A stretch of 26,116 nt of DNA from IMG/VR virus record IMGVR_UViG_3300027833_000196, positions 1 to 26,116 of that record, one strand, 5' to 3'. This document shows, in pieces, positions 7,603 to 16,317 of this stretch. Numbering within the stretch: position 1 is the first letter of the stretch; the number at the start of each line of letters is the position of its first letter. Origin of the DNA: a virus. The translations under genes were made by a program, and so were the position numbers. The notes under the pieces were generated by a model, which searched no databases, was not told where the DNA came from, and saw only the letters and a program-made list of their open reading frames with translations.

Positions 7603-8780
7603 TGACTTCACAAATAGTAAGAACTAATCCAACAGCAGGTACGGCCACAACTTCTAGCGTTAGAGATAACTTTGGATTTGCTGCCGATGAAATTAACAGA
7701 TTATTACGCGCAAATACTGACAAGGTAGAGTCTACCGGAACAAATGAAATATCTGCTCAGTTTGGAAATGTCCCAACATTTTCTTTAGTTGACGGTGTTA
7801 GAGTTTTAATTCAAATTGCAACCACAACAACAAGCGAGACCCCAACACTTAATGTAAATAGTACTAGCAATGTACCAATAAAGAAAAGTGATAACACAGA
7901 CTTAGCTATTGGCGATCTTGTTGCTGGCGGTTATTACGAGTTTGTATATCACTCGGGAAATGATTATTGGTTGGTTTTAAATCTTCCTTCTCCATTCTCG
8001 TCTCAAAATAAATTGTTTGAGGCTATGCTTGGTGGTTTATATCCAGTAGGCGGGCTATTAACAACTACTAACTCTGCAAACCCAGGCGATGCTGATTACT
8101 TCTTTAGCGGGATTACGTTTGGTACTTGGGAAGCATATGCGGCAGGTCGTACCATTGTAGGTGTTGACGCTGGCGAGGGGGTTGCATCTGCTAGTGCGGC
8201 TAGTGATGTTGTAACAATCAATTTTAATTACAAAGATACCCTGTCAAGAACAAACAATGTTGTAGTTACTGGCTTTGATAATGCTTCTGCAAACGGAACA
8301 TTTGAAGTAACTTCAGCAGCTACGGTTAATGGTTTGTCTGTAATTACTTATGATGCTCCTGGGGCTGGCACTGCTGCTAATTTAACGGGAACAGATATTC
8401 GCGTCTCAAACGAAGCCTTTCACACGTCTCAGTTTGAAGCTGGTGAGACTGTTCATAACCTTACTGCCGAAGAAATGGCGCAGCATAGGCATCATCAGTT
8501 TGTAATCTCAAGCCAATCAAATCAAAACTATATAAGTGGCGATTCTAGATTTAGTTCTGCTTATCATTTCTCCAGAGGTGGCGATGATAATAGATATATT
8601 ATAGCTCGTCCGGTCAGTGATGCTTACCAAAATCCTACTCACGCTCCAAGTTCAAATATGATTGATGCGAGAGTTGGAAACGGTAGCGGAACAGATAATG
8701 ATGTAACTGGCGATGCACCACACAACAACTTGCAGCCATACATAACCACTTATATCTGGAAACGTGTAGTCACTCCATAG
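7602..8780 (+). CDS. Tail fibre / tail-collar domain protein
   Basis: This 392-residue protein is a probable receptor-contacting or collar fibre. The N-terminus may attach to the particle. Residues 147-189 (YPVGGLLTTTNSANP ... FGTWEAYAAGRTIVGVD) and 273-392 (GETVHNLTAEEMAQHRHH ... HNNLQPYITTYIWKR) together form a phage tail-collar (T4 gp12-like) C-terminal region, whose His-x-His motifs bind metal in known members. These two halves are normally adjacent. Here they are separated by about 80 residues (193-272) of a beta-rich segment with NVVVTGFDNASANGTFEVTS. It lies between adaptor and nozzle genes, an early place for a fibre. Host receptor cannot be predicted. Confidence 0.8.
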   Translation: MTSQIVRTNPTAGTATTSSVRDNFGFAADEINRLLRANTDKVESTGTNEISAQFGNVPTFSLVDGVRVLIQIATTTTSETPTLNVNSTSNVPIKKSDNTDLAIGDLVAGGYYEFVYHSGNDYWLVLNLPSPFSSQNKLFEAMLGGLYPVGGLLTTTNSANPGDADYFFSGITFGTWEAYAAGRTIVGVDAGEGVASASAASDVVTINFNYKDTLSRTNNVVVTGFDNASANGTFEVTSAATVNGLSVITYDAPGAGTAANLTGTDIRVSNEAFHTSQFEAGETVHNLTAEEMAQHRHHQFVISSQSNQNYISGDSRFSSAYHFSRGGDDNRYIIARPVSDAYQNPTHAPSSNMIDARVGNGSGTDNDVTGDAPHNNLQPYITTYIWKRVVTP

Positions 8781-8789
8781 GATTAGTCA

Positions 8790-10856
8790 ATGCCATTTGA
8801 AACTGATAAAGGCGGTGGTTTTAAGATAGATGCTTCTGATCTTCTAAAGACTGGCGTATACCCAGAACGATTTGATAGACAGATTCCATTTTGGGAAACT
8901 GTAAACGGTGTACAGTATACTGAGTTTGGTATGCGAAGAAAGGCTGGTCGAGAACTTGTACATGATTACAAGATAGCCCCACAAAGCTCTAACACTCCAG
9001 TACGAGGAATTACAGCGACAAGAGAGTTTGGTACAAAGGTTGCGTACATAGGTGATCTTAGAAATATATATTCGTATGTACTATCTGATCCTTTAGCTAC
9101 TCCAGCATTATCCTCATCCTTTAACACTGTAGGCACTGGATATAACCTTCTTCGCACATCGCAAGGAACAGAGTGGGATGTAGGTCAAACAATATCTATA
9201 GCTTCAGCAAGCAGGTCACAAGGTACTTTAACAATAAGAACAACAACTCCTCATGGGTTAATTCCTGGTATTACCTTTACCGCTCAAGGATTAGGTTTTA
9301 GCACTGTAGATCCAAACGGGATTCAAGTAGCTAACTATCCAACAGGATCATTCCCAGTAGACGAATATACAATTAGTGTAATTGGCTTTGCATCGGGCGA
9401 TGAAACTTACAGCGCTGCTGGAGCCACAGTATTGCTAGGTGAAACCAATTGGGACGCTTCGCAAACAACTTGGGATGAAGCTGTAAACGAATCAGACCAG
9501 TGGGATTTTGAAACCTTTGGCTCGTTTGTTGTTGGTGCAAAAGGATCAAGCAAACCGGTAATTAAAAAGAACAACGTAAACTTTAATACATTCCACAACG
9601 ATCAAGTCAGCGGCGCAACAATCCTATCAACAAATACAGGCGGGACTAATTACAATGTAGGTGACACCCTGACCACAACTGTATCTTCTGGTGGTGGTAG
9701 TGGATTAACTGCTACAGTAACAAAAGTTAATGCAACTGCAATTGTTGATTTTAAAATAACAAACTTTGGTTCTGGTTACGCAAATGGAGATGTGGTTACA
9801 TTCTCTGGCGGTACAACTCCAGCAACTGCAACCTTAACCGTCCCTGACATCGACTTTGATTCGCTAGAGTGCTTCCACCGTCAAGGCCCGCACATGCTTG
9901 CGTTTAACTACACTAAGGGCGCTGTAGACTACAGTACAAGCTTTGCATGGTGTAGCGCAGATAGCCTAGACGTTTGGGGTGCACTAGCAACAAACACCGC
10001 TGGTAGCTTGTTAATTCGTGAAGCAGAGACTCCCATACGTTGTGTATGCCAATTAGGTACTGGCTTAGCGGTTTACACAGAAACTCAGATGTTTGTAGTT
10101 AATTATGTTGGCTTGCCTAACATCTTTGGTTATCAAGTAGCGTTAGAGGGTAGCGTTGGAGCAGTGTCTCCTAACTCAGTTATTTCTGTTGGTCGTCAAA
10201 ACTACGGATTAAGCAGAGATGGATTTTTTGTTACCGATGGATCTTCTGTGAAAATGATTGGCCGTGAAAGCGGTATGAATCAATTCTTTAGGGATAATGC
10301 GGCTGATAATGAGCTTGCTCAGGTATACGGCTTTGATAACTCAAAAGAAAATGAAGTTGTTTGGGCTGTCCCTTTAAATGAATCAAGTATAACTAAAGAA
10401 ATATATTACAACTACAAGACTGGTCAGTGGGGAATGCGAGACCAGACTATATCTTGCTATTTAGATAGAGGTATATTTCATACAGCTTTATCGGCAGATT
10501 CTATTGGTAACTTTTATAGAGAAGGCAATGTTCCGACATTAGCTAATGCCAGCGTATTTGCAATCACTAAAGCTCACGATCTTAATGATGCAGATCGTAT
10601 TAAAGAAATATCAGCCATTCGAGTAGGTAAAGAGGGAGCTGGAAACCCAACACTTTCTGTTGGATTCTCAAGCACTATTGATGCCACTCCAACATTCTTA
10701 CAAAAAGATAGCTTTATTATTGACGACACATTTAAGAGTTTTCCAATTAGAGCTGCTGGTCGATACATTACCATTAAGATCGAAACTAATGGCTCTGCTG
10801 ATAACTGGACAATTACTAACCTAGTGATTCAAGGTCGAATGGAAGGTGAGCGATAA
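8790..10856 (+). CDS. Tail nozzle / DNA-stabilisation-like protein
   Basis: This 688-residue protein resembles the large beta-rich tail proteins of P22-like (gp10) and SU10-like phages that form the nozzle under the adaptor. Recognisable blocks are YPERFDRQIPFWETVNGVQYTEFGMRRKAG near the N-terminus and GAVSPNSVISVGRQNYGLSRDGFFVTDGSSVKMIG about two thirds along. Two segments look inserted: about 136-217, containing TTPHGLIPGITF, and about 273-353, with two copies of a GxxYxxGDxxT...TATxT pattern. It starts at ATG after AGGATTAG and ends in a TAATG overlap with the next gene. The exact role (nozzle or plug) is inferred from length, order and pattern. Confidence 0.68.
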   Translation: MPFETDKGGGFKIDASDLLKTGVYPERFDRQIPFWETVNGVQYTEFGMRRKAGRELVHDYKIAPQSSNTPVRGITATREFGTKVAYIGDLRNIYSYVLSDPLATPALSSSFNTVGTGYNLLRTSQGTEWDVGQTISIASASRSQGTLTIRTTTPHGLIPGITFTAQGLGFSTVDPNGIQVANYPTGSFPVDEYTISVIGFASGDETYSAAGATVLLGETNWDASQTTWDEAVNESDQWDFETFGSFVVGAKGSSKPVIKKNNVNFNTFHNDQVSGATILSTNTGGTNYNVGDTLTTTVSSGGGSGLTATVTKVNATAIVDFKITNFGSGYANGDVVTFSGGTTPATATLTVPDIDFDSLECFHRQGPHMLAFNYTKGAVDYSTSFAWCSADSLDVWGALATNTAGSLLIREAETPIRCVCQLGTGLAVYTETQMFVVNYVGLPNIFGYQVALEGSVGAVSPNSVISVGRQNYGLSRDGFFVTDGSSVKMIGRESGMNQFFRDNAADNELAQVYGFDNSKENEVVWAVPLNESSITKEIYYNYKTGQWGMRDQTISCYLDRGIFHTALSADSIGNFYREGNVPTLANASVFAITKAHDLNDADRIKEISAIRVGKEGAGNPTLSVGFSSTIDATPTFLQKDSFIIDDTFKSFPIRAAGRYITIKIETNGSADNWTITNLVIQGRMEGER

Positions 10857-11434
10857 TGGCTAATCTTCCAGCGGAGTACAACCGACCAGTTATTGAGGAT
10901 GAGCTAAGAAGGCTTAACCAAAGGATTGATGACATGAAGACGTTGTTAACCTTTATTCCTCAAGCGTCACCAGTGGCAAACCCTAAGATTGGAATGGTTA
11001 TGTATTCCGATGGAACTACTACTGATTTTAGCAACCATACGACTAGAGGTCTTTACCGCTACGACTATGTGAACCCAGACGTAGATGGTATTCTTGGGTG
11101 GATACATTTTGCTAGTGAGGATATGGAGCCTTTTACTGTTACAGAGGCTGGTGGAGCTGTTGTTAATTACACTCAAAGCAATGACTTTGTTCTGCTTAGT
11201 AATACTGGCGGAGGGTCATGGACATTGAACCTACCTTCTCCAGTTGATCAGTCATTTAGAACTATTCAGTTTATTTCAGACGACACTACTTTTGGGTCTA
11301 ATAGAATTATATTGGATGCAGGTTCTGGCTTTTTAATTGATGACGCTCAGACCTTTACCATTAATAGAAAGTTTGAGGCAATAACAATATTTTCAGATGG
11401 ATCAAATTGGATAATTACGCAAGCTAAAGTATAA
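10856..11434 (+). CDS. Small fibre-like virion protein
   Basis: This 192-residue protein has a short N-terminal helix with heptad character (VIEDELRRLNQRIDDMKTLL, about 12-31) followed by a beta-rich body with many Thr/Ser/Gly and repeated short strands (FTVTEAGGAV, WTLNLPSP, AITIFSDGSNW). A coiled-coil start and a beta C-terminal domain suggest a trimeric fibre or spike that attaches through its helix. The body resembles the beta domains that close phage fibre proteins, but no specific family can be named. It is coupled to the nozzle gene by TAATG. Confidence 0.6.
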   Translation: MANLPAEYNRPVIEDELRRLNQRIDDMKTLLTFIPQASPVANPKIGMVMYSDGTTTDFSNHTTRGLYRYDYVNPDVDGILGWIHFASEDMEPFTVTEAGGAVVNYTQSNDFVLLSNTGGGSWTLNLPSPVDQSFRTIQFISDDTTFGSNRIILDAGSGFLIDDAQTFTINRKFEAITIFSDGSNWIITQAKV

Positions 11435-11444
11435 AGAGAGATAG

Positions 11445-11864
11445 ATGCAAAAGAATTTAGTAAAGTTAGAAACAGATCAAATTGATAAAGTTTGGAATGT
11501 TTGCGCGCCATTACTTGATAAGGCAATAGTCTATTCAGAGGGTGGGATAGATATTAACGATTTATACTTAATTCTAAAAGAAAGAAAACAAGAGTTGTGG
11601 GTTTTATTTGGCGACACTGTAGATTTTGTATGCACCACAAGGATAGTTACGTATCCACAAAAAACAATTTTAGAAATCCCGTTTGCAGGAGCTAGAGATG
11701 CAAATCAAGTAAAGGATTTTAAACTGATTATGGACAACCTAGAAGAGTGGGGAAAGGCTGAAGGGGCAGAAGCCACAGTCGTTCCTGGAAGAGTTGGTTG
11801 GACAAAAATATACCCAGAATTTAAATTAGCATATCAAGTATTAATTAAAGAGTACGAGGAATAA
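11445..11864 (+). CDS. GNAT-like phage protein
   Basis: This 139-residue protein begins 10 bases after the fibre-like gene behind AGAGAGATAG. The pattern, with WVLFGDTVDFVCTTRIVTYPQKTILEIPFAGAR, a helical stretch, and then GRVGWTKIYPEFKLAYQVLIKEY, follows the diverged GNAT fold of small phage proteins found next to internal-virion genes; T7 gp13 is a structural analogue in the same position. The acetyl-CoA loop (Q/RxxGxG/A) is not evident, so it may be a structural or assembly protein and not an acetyltransferase. The fold is inferred from pattern, and no substrate can be proposed. Confidence 0.5.
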   Translation: MQKNLVKLETDQIDKVWNVCAPLLDKAIVYSEGGIDINDLYLILKERKQELWVLFGDTVDFVCTTRIVTYPQKTILEIPFAGARDANQVKDFKLIMDNLEEWGKAEGAEATVVPGRVGWTKIYPEFKLAYQVLIKEYEE

Positions 11865-11865
11865 C

Positions 11866-12624
11866 ATGAGCAAAGGCGGCAGCAGTACACCAGCAGATAC
11901 AACAACAACAACTAAACCATTTCCAGCGCAGGAAAAGGCTTTAACTGAATTATTTGGTATGTCTCAGGCTGCATTTGATGCTGGCCCACAACAATTCTAT
12001 CCAGGTCAGACAGTAGCGGATCAAAGCTTTAACACTTTAGCTGGTCAACAGCTAGGTCTTGATGCTGCCGGTATTCAAGGCGGTCTTGGAATGCAAGCTG
12101 CTCAGAACTTGAGTGCAGCGTTCGATCCTAACTCAGATCAAAGCCAAGCCATTATCAATCCATTAGTTGCTAACTTGCAAGGCCAGATCCTTCCTGGAAT
12201 TGGCAGTCAAGCTATCCAACAGGGCGCATTTGGTGGTGATCGACAGCGCATCCAAGAGCAGAGTGCTGCTGAGGCTACAGCAGGAGCCGCTACACAGGCT
12301 ATCTTGCGTAATCAACAGAATGCCATTCAGAACCTTGGCAACGTCCAGAGCGGCCTTTTAGCGCCTGCTAGGACTGTCTCTGCTGTTGGTGCTCAGCAGA
12401 ATGCTTACGATCAAGCCCTTATTGACGCTGATAGAGAGCGCTTTAGATTCGAGCAGGAAGCTCCTGAGACTGCGCTTGATCGATTGGGTAGCCGCCTTAC
12501 GGGAGTTAACCTTGGCTCAATTAGCAATACTTCTGGTGGTGGTGGCGGTGGCAATAATGCAGCTACAGCAGTGGGTGCTGGATTGGCAACTTATGGTCTA
12601 TTTGGCGGTGGAGGTGGATCGTAA
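11866..12624 (+). CDS. Putative internal virion / ejection protein (Gly-rich tail)
   Basis: This 252-residue protein begins MSKGGSSTPADTTTTTKPF. The core is rich in Gln, Ala and Gly, with PGIGSQAIQQGAFGGDRQRIQEQSAAE near residues 105-132. From memory this resembles a common phage family with AxxxGxxGGSRQGIAEGLA-type segments, usually found among tail or ejection genes. The end is a Gly-rich low-complexity tail (GGGGGGNNAATAVGAGLATYGLFGGGGGS). No enzyme motif is seen. A role in DNA ejection or tail assembly is inferred. Its stop overlaps the next start (TAATG). Confidence 0.6.
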   Translation: MSKGGSSTPADTTTTTKPFPAQEKALTELFGMSQAAFDAGPQQFYPGQTVADQSFNTLAGQQLGLDAAGIQGGLGMQAAQNLSAAFDPNSDQSQAIINPLVANLQGQILPGIGSQAIQQGAFGGDRQRIQEQSAAEATAGAATQAILRNQQNAIQNLGNVQSGLLAPARTVSAVGAQQNAYDQALIDADRERFRFEQEAPETALDRLGSRLTGVNLGSISNTSGGGGGGNNAATAVGAGLATYGLFGGGGGS

Positions 12625-13478
12625 TGGGTTGGTCACCAAATTTGCATAGTAACAGTAATAACGCTCCAGAATTGACCGACATGCAAAAGCGGTATGAGGC
12701 TGAAACTGGCAGCACAATGTTTTCTAAGCCACAAACAACAGCAGGTGGACGCTTAGGTGGCGGAAACAGTAGCAAAGATAAAAAAGCCTTTGAAGAATGG
12801 TCAAAGACTACTGCTGGCATGGACGCAGGGAAAAACAGATTTAACGAGATGATGGCCAATCGTAGCCAGAATCCTGCATTAGGTCAGACTCAAGCAGGAA
12901 TGAGTGGCTTTGATAAGTTCCAAGCAATGCAGGCTGCTAGAGATGGCGTTAATAGCACTCATGGTCAGAAGATTGGTATGGAAGCGTTAAGTAAAGCAAT
13001 GGCTGCTAAGGGGGATCCAAAAGGGATCTGGTTACAAGCAACAGAAAATTATAGAAATAGAAATAGCGGTCAACCAGCAGGCTACGATAGGTTCCAAGCA
13101 ATGCAGGCTGCAAGAGATAATACAGAATATAAACTCGACAATCCATTTAAAGGCCTTTTAGGTGGTATTGATATGTCTTCTGGCCCCATGCAAGATAAGA
13201 TGCAGGCAAATGCAGCTAGACAGCGCAGTGAGCAAGGAGCAAGATTCAATGCAGCAATGGGAGCTAACCCACTAATTCTCCAGCAGCTTCAAATGGGGCA
13301 AAGACAAATGGGGCCACAATTTAATGCCTTTGGTTTTGGCGCACAGCCAGGATTAGCGGCTCAAGGTGGTCAAGGTGGTCAAGGTGGTAGTATGCTTGCG
13401 AATATGTCGAGTCAAGGTATGAATCAGCTTGCAGCAGGCCAACAAAACAACCCAACTATATTTAAAGCGAAGTCTTAA
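12624..13478 (+). CDS. Repeat-containing Gln/Met-rich virion protein
   Basis: This 284-residue protein has an unrecognised family. It is rich in Gln, Met, Asn and Gly and looks largely disordered or helical. The motif FDKFQAMQAARD (near residue 96) recurs as YDRFQAMQAARD (near 154), and related pieces ARFNAAMGAN and RFNEMMANRS occur elsewhere. Near the C-terminus is a GGQ triplet repeat. It lies between two probable ejection genes, coupled by TAATG to both neighbours, so an internal or tail-tip role is likely. No catalytic residues can be pointed to. Confidence 0.62.
   Translation: MGWSPNLHSNSNNAPELTDMQKRYEAETGSTMFSKPQTTAGGRLGGGNSSKDKKAFEEWSKTTAGMDAGKNRFNEMMANRSQNPALGQTQAGMSGFDKFQAMQAARDGVNSTHGQKIGMEALSKAMAAKGDPKGIWLQATENYRNRNSGQPAGYDRFQAMQAARDNTEYKLDNPFKGLLGGIDMSSGPMQDKMQANAARQRSEQGARFNAAMGANPLILQQLQMGQRQMGPQFNAFGFGAQPGLAAQGGQGGQGGSMLANMSSQGMNQLAAGQQNNPTIFKAKS
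12912..13118 (+). repeat. Two 33-bp direct repeats within the virion gene
   Basis: Copies at 12912-12944 and 13086-13118 match at 31 of 33 bases and encode DKFQAMQAARD and DRFQAMQAARD. They start 174 bases apart, in frame. The high base identity, including third positions, points to recent duplication or gene conversion and not to protein selection alone. Confidence 0.8.
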
Positions 13479-13822
13479 TGTTTAAATACTTTAAGTTAGA
13501 AGATTTTGATTGCCAAGAAACAGGCGTTAACGGTATTAATGTTAAGTTTGTTTCAAAGCTAGATGAGCTAAGGGAAGCCTGCGGGTTTCCTTTTATCATT
13601 ACTTCTGGTTATAGAGATCCTAGTCACAGCATTGAGGCTAAGAAGTCTAAACCTGGAACTCACGCTCAAGGCATTGCAGCAGATATAAAAGTAACAAGTG
13701 GAGCGCAAAGAATGGCAGTTGTGGAACACGCTGTTAAACTGGGCTTCACAGGAATAGGCGTAGCAAAGAGCTTCGTACACGTAGATATAAGAGAAACTAC
13801 ACCCGTATTGTGGTGTTACTAA
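13478..13822 (+). CDS. M15-family peptidoglycan peptidase (endolysin or virion lysin)
   Basis: This 114-residue protein has the motif set of M15 D-Ala-D-Ala/L,D-type zinc peptidases: SGYR at 43-46, THAQGIAADI with His62 and Asp69, and FVHVDIR with His101 as third zinc ligand. It would cut peptide cross-links of peptidoglycan. The size is that of a bare catalytic domain, with no signal peptide and no wall-binding domain. No holin or spanin is visible beside it. Its place between virion genes, coupled through TAATG upstream, leaves two roles open: endolysin for host lysis, or particle-carried lysin that opens the wall during DNA entry. Confidence 0.88.
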   Translation: MFKYFKLEDFDCQETGVNGINVKFVSKLDELREACGFPFIITSGYRDPSHSIEAKKSKPGTHAQGIAADIKVTSGAQRMAVVEHAVKLGFTGIGVAKSFVHVDIRETTPVLWCY

Positions 13823-13833
13823 TAGGATAAATT

Positions 13834-14511
13834 ATGGCACTCCCATTTCTAATACCAATGCTTATAGGTGCTGGCGTTGGCGCAGTAACAAACCCAGATG
13901 ATCGTCTTCGTGGCGCATTACTTGGCGGTACTTTAGGCGCACTTACTGGCGGCTTAGGTGCAGCAGCAGCTCCGGCAGCAACTGGCGGATCAGCAGCAAC
14001 CTCAGCCTTAAGCTCGGCTACTAGCGGTCTTGCTGGTTCAGCATCAGCAGAAGCGGCCAAAGCAGCATCTATTAACGCAGCAAGCGGCCTAGCTGTTCCA
14101 ACTCAAGCATTAGGTGTAGCGGCTCCAGCGGCAACGACAAGCTTGGCAGCTCCTTCCGCAGGATTGTCTACATCTCTGGGCGCTGCTCCTTCTACAGTTA
14201 CAGCGCCACTTACAGGTCTGGATAAGTTTAAAGCGGTAGTAAAAGAAAAACCCATGCAGACTGCAATGTTTGCATCATCTATGCTCGGTGGCGGTCAACA
14301 ACAGCCACAACAAGCTCCAGTATATGCCGCTCCCATCCAGCAAGGCGGAGGTATGCCAGCACCACCTTCTATAGAAGAAAGGTTAGCAATGACTGGCGGT
14401 AACGAACCTTCTTTTGTTCCTAAAGGCTTGTTTGAGGAAGAAAGAGCTATACTAGATGACGAAGATAAATTGCGTCAATTACAAAAGCTAACATTACACA
14501 GCGGATTTTAA
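13834..14511 (+). CDS. Ala/Gly-rich membrane-active virion protein
   Basis: This 225-residue protein has an N-terminus (ALPFLIPMLIGAGVGAVT) and a second hydrophobic stretch (LRGALLGGTLGALTGGLGAAAA) that form a Gly-zipper helical pair like those of ejected proteins that enter the host envelope. A long Ala/Ser-rich low-complexity region follows (about 45-125), then LDKFKAVVKEKPMQTAMFASSMLGG, a Pro/Gln linker and a charged C-terminal helix. It starts at ATG 11 bases after the peptidase gene. I infer an ejection or internal-virion role. A holin is the alternative, but the long soluble remainder makes that less likely. Confidence 0.62.
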   Translation: MALPFLIPMLIGAGVGAVTNPDDRLRGALLGGTLGALTGGLGAAAAPAATGGSAATSALSSATSGLAGSASAEAAKAASINAASGLAVPTQALGVAAPAATTSLAAPSAGLSTSLGAAPSTVTAPLTGLDKFKAVVKEKPMQTAMFASSMLGGGQQQPQQAPVYAAPIQQGGGMPAPPSIEERLAMTGGNEPSFVPKGLFEEERAILDDEDKLRQLQKLTLHSGF

Positions 14512-14514
14512 GTT

Positions 14515-16317
14515 ATGGCTACACAAGAAGAATTAGAATTTCAAGCTTTACTTAATCAAGCAATGGCTGGTGCTGGTCAGGCTACTTCTGATATGCCAGT
14601 GCAAGCTGTAGATCCAGTTAGAGCAGAACGACTTGCATTTGAAGCATCGCAAGGCGCTCCTTCTGTAGCTCCTGTAGTGCCGCAGCAGCCAGCTTTAGGT
14701 TCTAGGGAAGCGTTGATTGCCCAGCAAGCGCAGCTTAGGCAGAATGCTCTAGCTCAACAAGAAGCTCTTCAAGCATCAACAGAGGCTATTACAAAACGAC
14801 CAAGACAGCGCTTTCTAAACGAAGGTCAAGGCTTCATGGATGCGTTTAAGAATCCAGGAGCAGGTCAGAGACAGTTTGCCATTAACGCAGGACTATCTTT
14901 GCTTTCTAGCGGTGGTACTCAGGATCTATCTCAGCGTATTGGTCACGCTTTAGGTGCTGGCGTACAAGGTATGCAGGCAGCTCGTCAAGGAGAACTTGAT
15001 GTAGCGTCTCAAGCAGCAAAAGCTCAACAAGCAGCACTCGGTTTAGAGGCGACTAACCTTAATACAGAGTTAGGGTTCACTAAAGATTTAATGGCTCTTG
15101 ATCGTCAGGAAAAGTCAGATCAAGCAGCTATTGCTAAAGCGGAAGCTGATGCAGTAGAAAAGAAAACCGCTCTTGAAGTAGCGGCGCAGAAGACTGCGTT
15201 CTCACAAATGTCAGATGCAGGCAAAGCTCAGCAACAAATTCAAAACGCAATAAATAATAAAGACTACTCACTTGCTGCTCAAATACAAGCAGATTATGAA
15301 AAATCTACTGGTGTAACTGGCAACAAAGTTACTCAAGCTTATGATTCAATTAAAGGCATAAGAGCTGAAAACGCACAACTAACAAAGCTTGGAACTCCAG
15401 AAGCGTTAGCTCAAATTGAGCTTAACAACTCTCAGATTGCAGATCAAAGAAGACTTGCCGCTGGTAGTGGTGGGCAAGTGATAGAGATGAGAGACCCTGA
15501 TTCTGGGGTGGTAACTTTTAGCATGGGAAGTGGTGGCGCAAAAACTGCATTAAACAAGCGCAAATTAGAAGTAGGCACAATGGATAAGCAGTGGATGAGC
15601 GAACTCATTGGCAGTGTTGATGCAGAGCAGGATATTGTTGACACAATTGGTGAGGTTATATTCTCTCCAAACTATAAAGATGTTTCAGGGAAGTTTGAAG
15701 GATCAATCCTTGAAAGTGACACTCTTGGCCCTCTTTACAATCTTGCTCAGCAAGCCCCAACTAGGTTGTTATATCGAAAAGCAAACGAGTTAAGTACCAG
15801 ATTGGCATTGCCTCAGACAAGATTCTTTAAACCTTTATCTAATACTGAGTGGCCTATAGTTAGAGACGCTTTTAAAATACCCTTAGCTTTAGACCAAGAT
15901 CAAGTTCAAGATTTATTTGTTACAACTAGAATACCTTTAATCCTTGCCACTACAGCTTCAGCGTACAATAGAAGAAACCCAGAAATGGGTACTACGGCTG
16001 GAACCGCAGCATCATTAGAGTTCGCAAGTGATACAATGGTATCTTATATTCAAAAAGGATTACCCTTACAAGCTCAAGATATGGAAACATTTGGAAAAGA
16101 GGGTTACTTAAATAATAATGCCGACTACGCTCTTAAAACTTGGTTCCCTTCTGCTGATCCAGCACTAAAGAATCAAGGTTATATATTAGGACAGAACAAC
16201 AAGTTATACACTAAAGATGTAGTTAATGCTTATGTTGAAGCATACAAAGAAAGATCTGGTGCTAGAGATTATAATGCAGAACAATTTATGAAAGATAACG
16301 GGATGGAAATGTACTAA
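14515..16317 (+). CDS. Putative DNA ejection / internal virion protein (600 aa)
   Basis: The N-terminal third is Gln/Ala-rich and helical. FLNEGQGFMDAFKNPGAGQRQFAINAGLSLLSSGGTQDLSQRIGHALGAGVQGM (about 99-152) is a Gly-punctuated segment similar to those in internal-core proteins of podoviruses. A long coiled coil (about 155-235) follows, then a more globular C-terminal domain with QAPTRLLYRKANELSTRLALPQTRF and several Trp/Tyr. No lytic transglycosylase motif is found. Size, order (medium ejection protein before the largest) and composition fit the P22 gp16/gp20 or T7 gp15 position. The stop overlaps the next start (TAATG). Confidence 0.62.
   Translation: MATQEELEFQALLNQAMAGAGQATSDMPVQAVDPVRAERLAFEASQGAPSVAPVVPQQPALGSREALIAQQAQLRQNALAQQEALQASTEAITKRPRQRFLNEGQGFMDAFKNPGAGQRQFAINAGLSLLSSGGTQDLSQRIGHALGAGVQGMQAARQGELDVASQAAKAQQAALGLEATNLNTELGFTKDLMALDRQEKSDQAAIAKAEADAVEKKTALEVAAQKTAFSQMSDAGKAQQQIQNAINNKDYSLAAQIQADYEKSTGVTGNKVTQAYDSIKGIRAENAQLTKLGTPEALAQIELNNSQIADQRRLAAGSGGQVIEMRDPDSGVVTFSMGSGGAKTALNKRKLEVGTMDKQWMSELIGSVDAEQDIVDTIGEVIFSPNYKDVSGKFEGSILESDTLGPLYNLAQQAPTRLLYRKANELSTRLALPQTRFFKPLSNTEWPIVRDAFKIPLALDQDQVQDLFVTTRIPLILATTASAYNRRNPEMGTTAGTAASLEFASDTMVSYIQKGLPLQAQDMETFGKEGYLNNNADYALKTWFPSADPALKNQGYILGQNNKLYTKDVVNAYVEAYKERSGARDYNAEQFMKDNGMEMY

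Noticed and set aside
12386-12649. 87-codon + strand ORF overlapping the Gly-rich virion gene
   Set aside because: Out-of-frame reading of a Gly-rich coding tail; no start signal.
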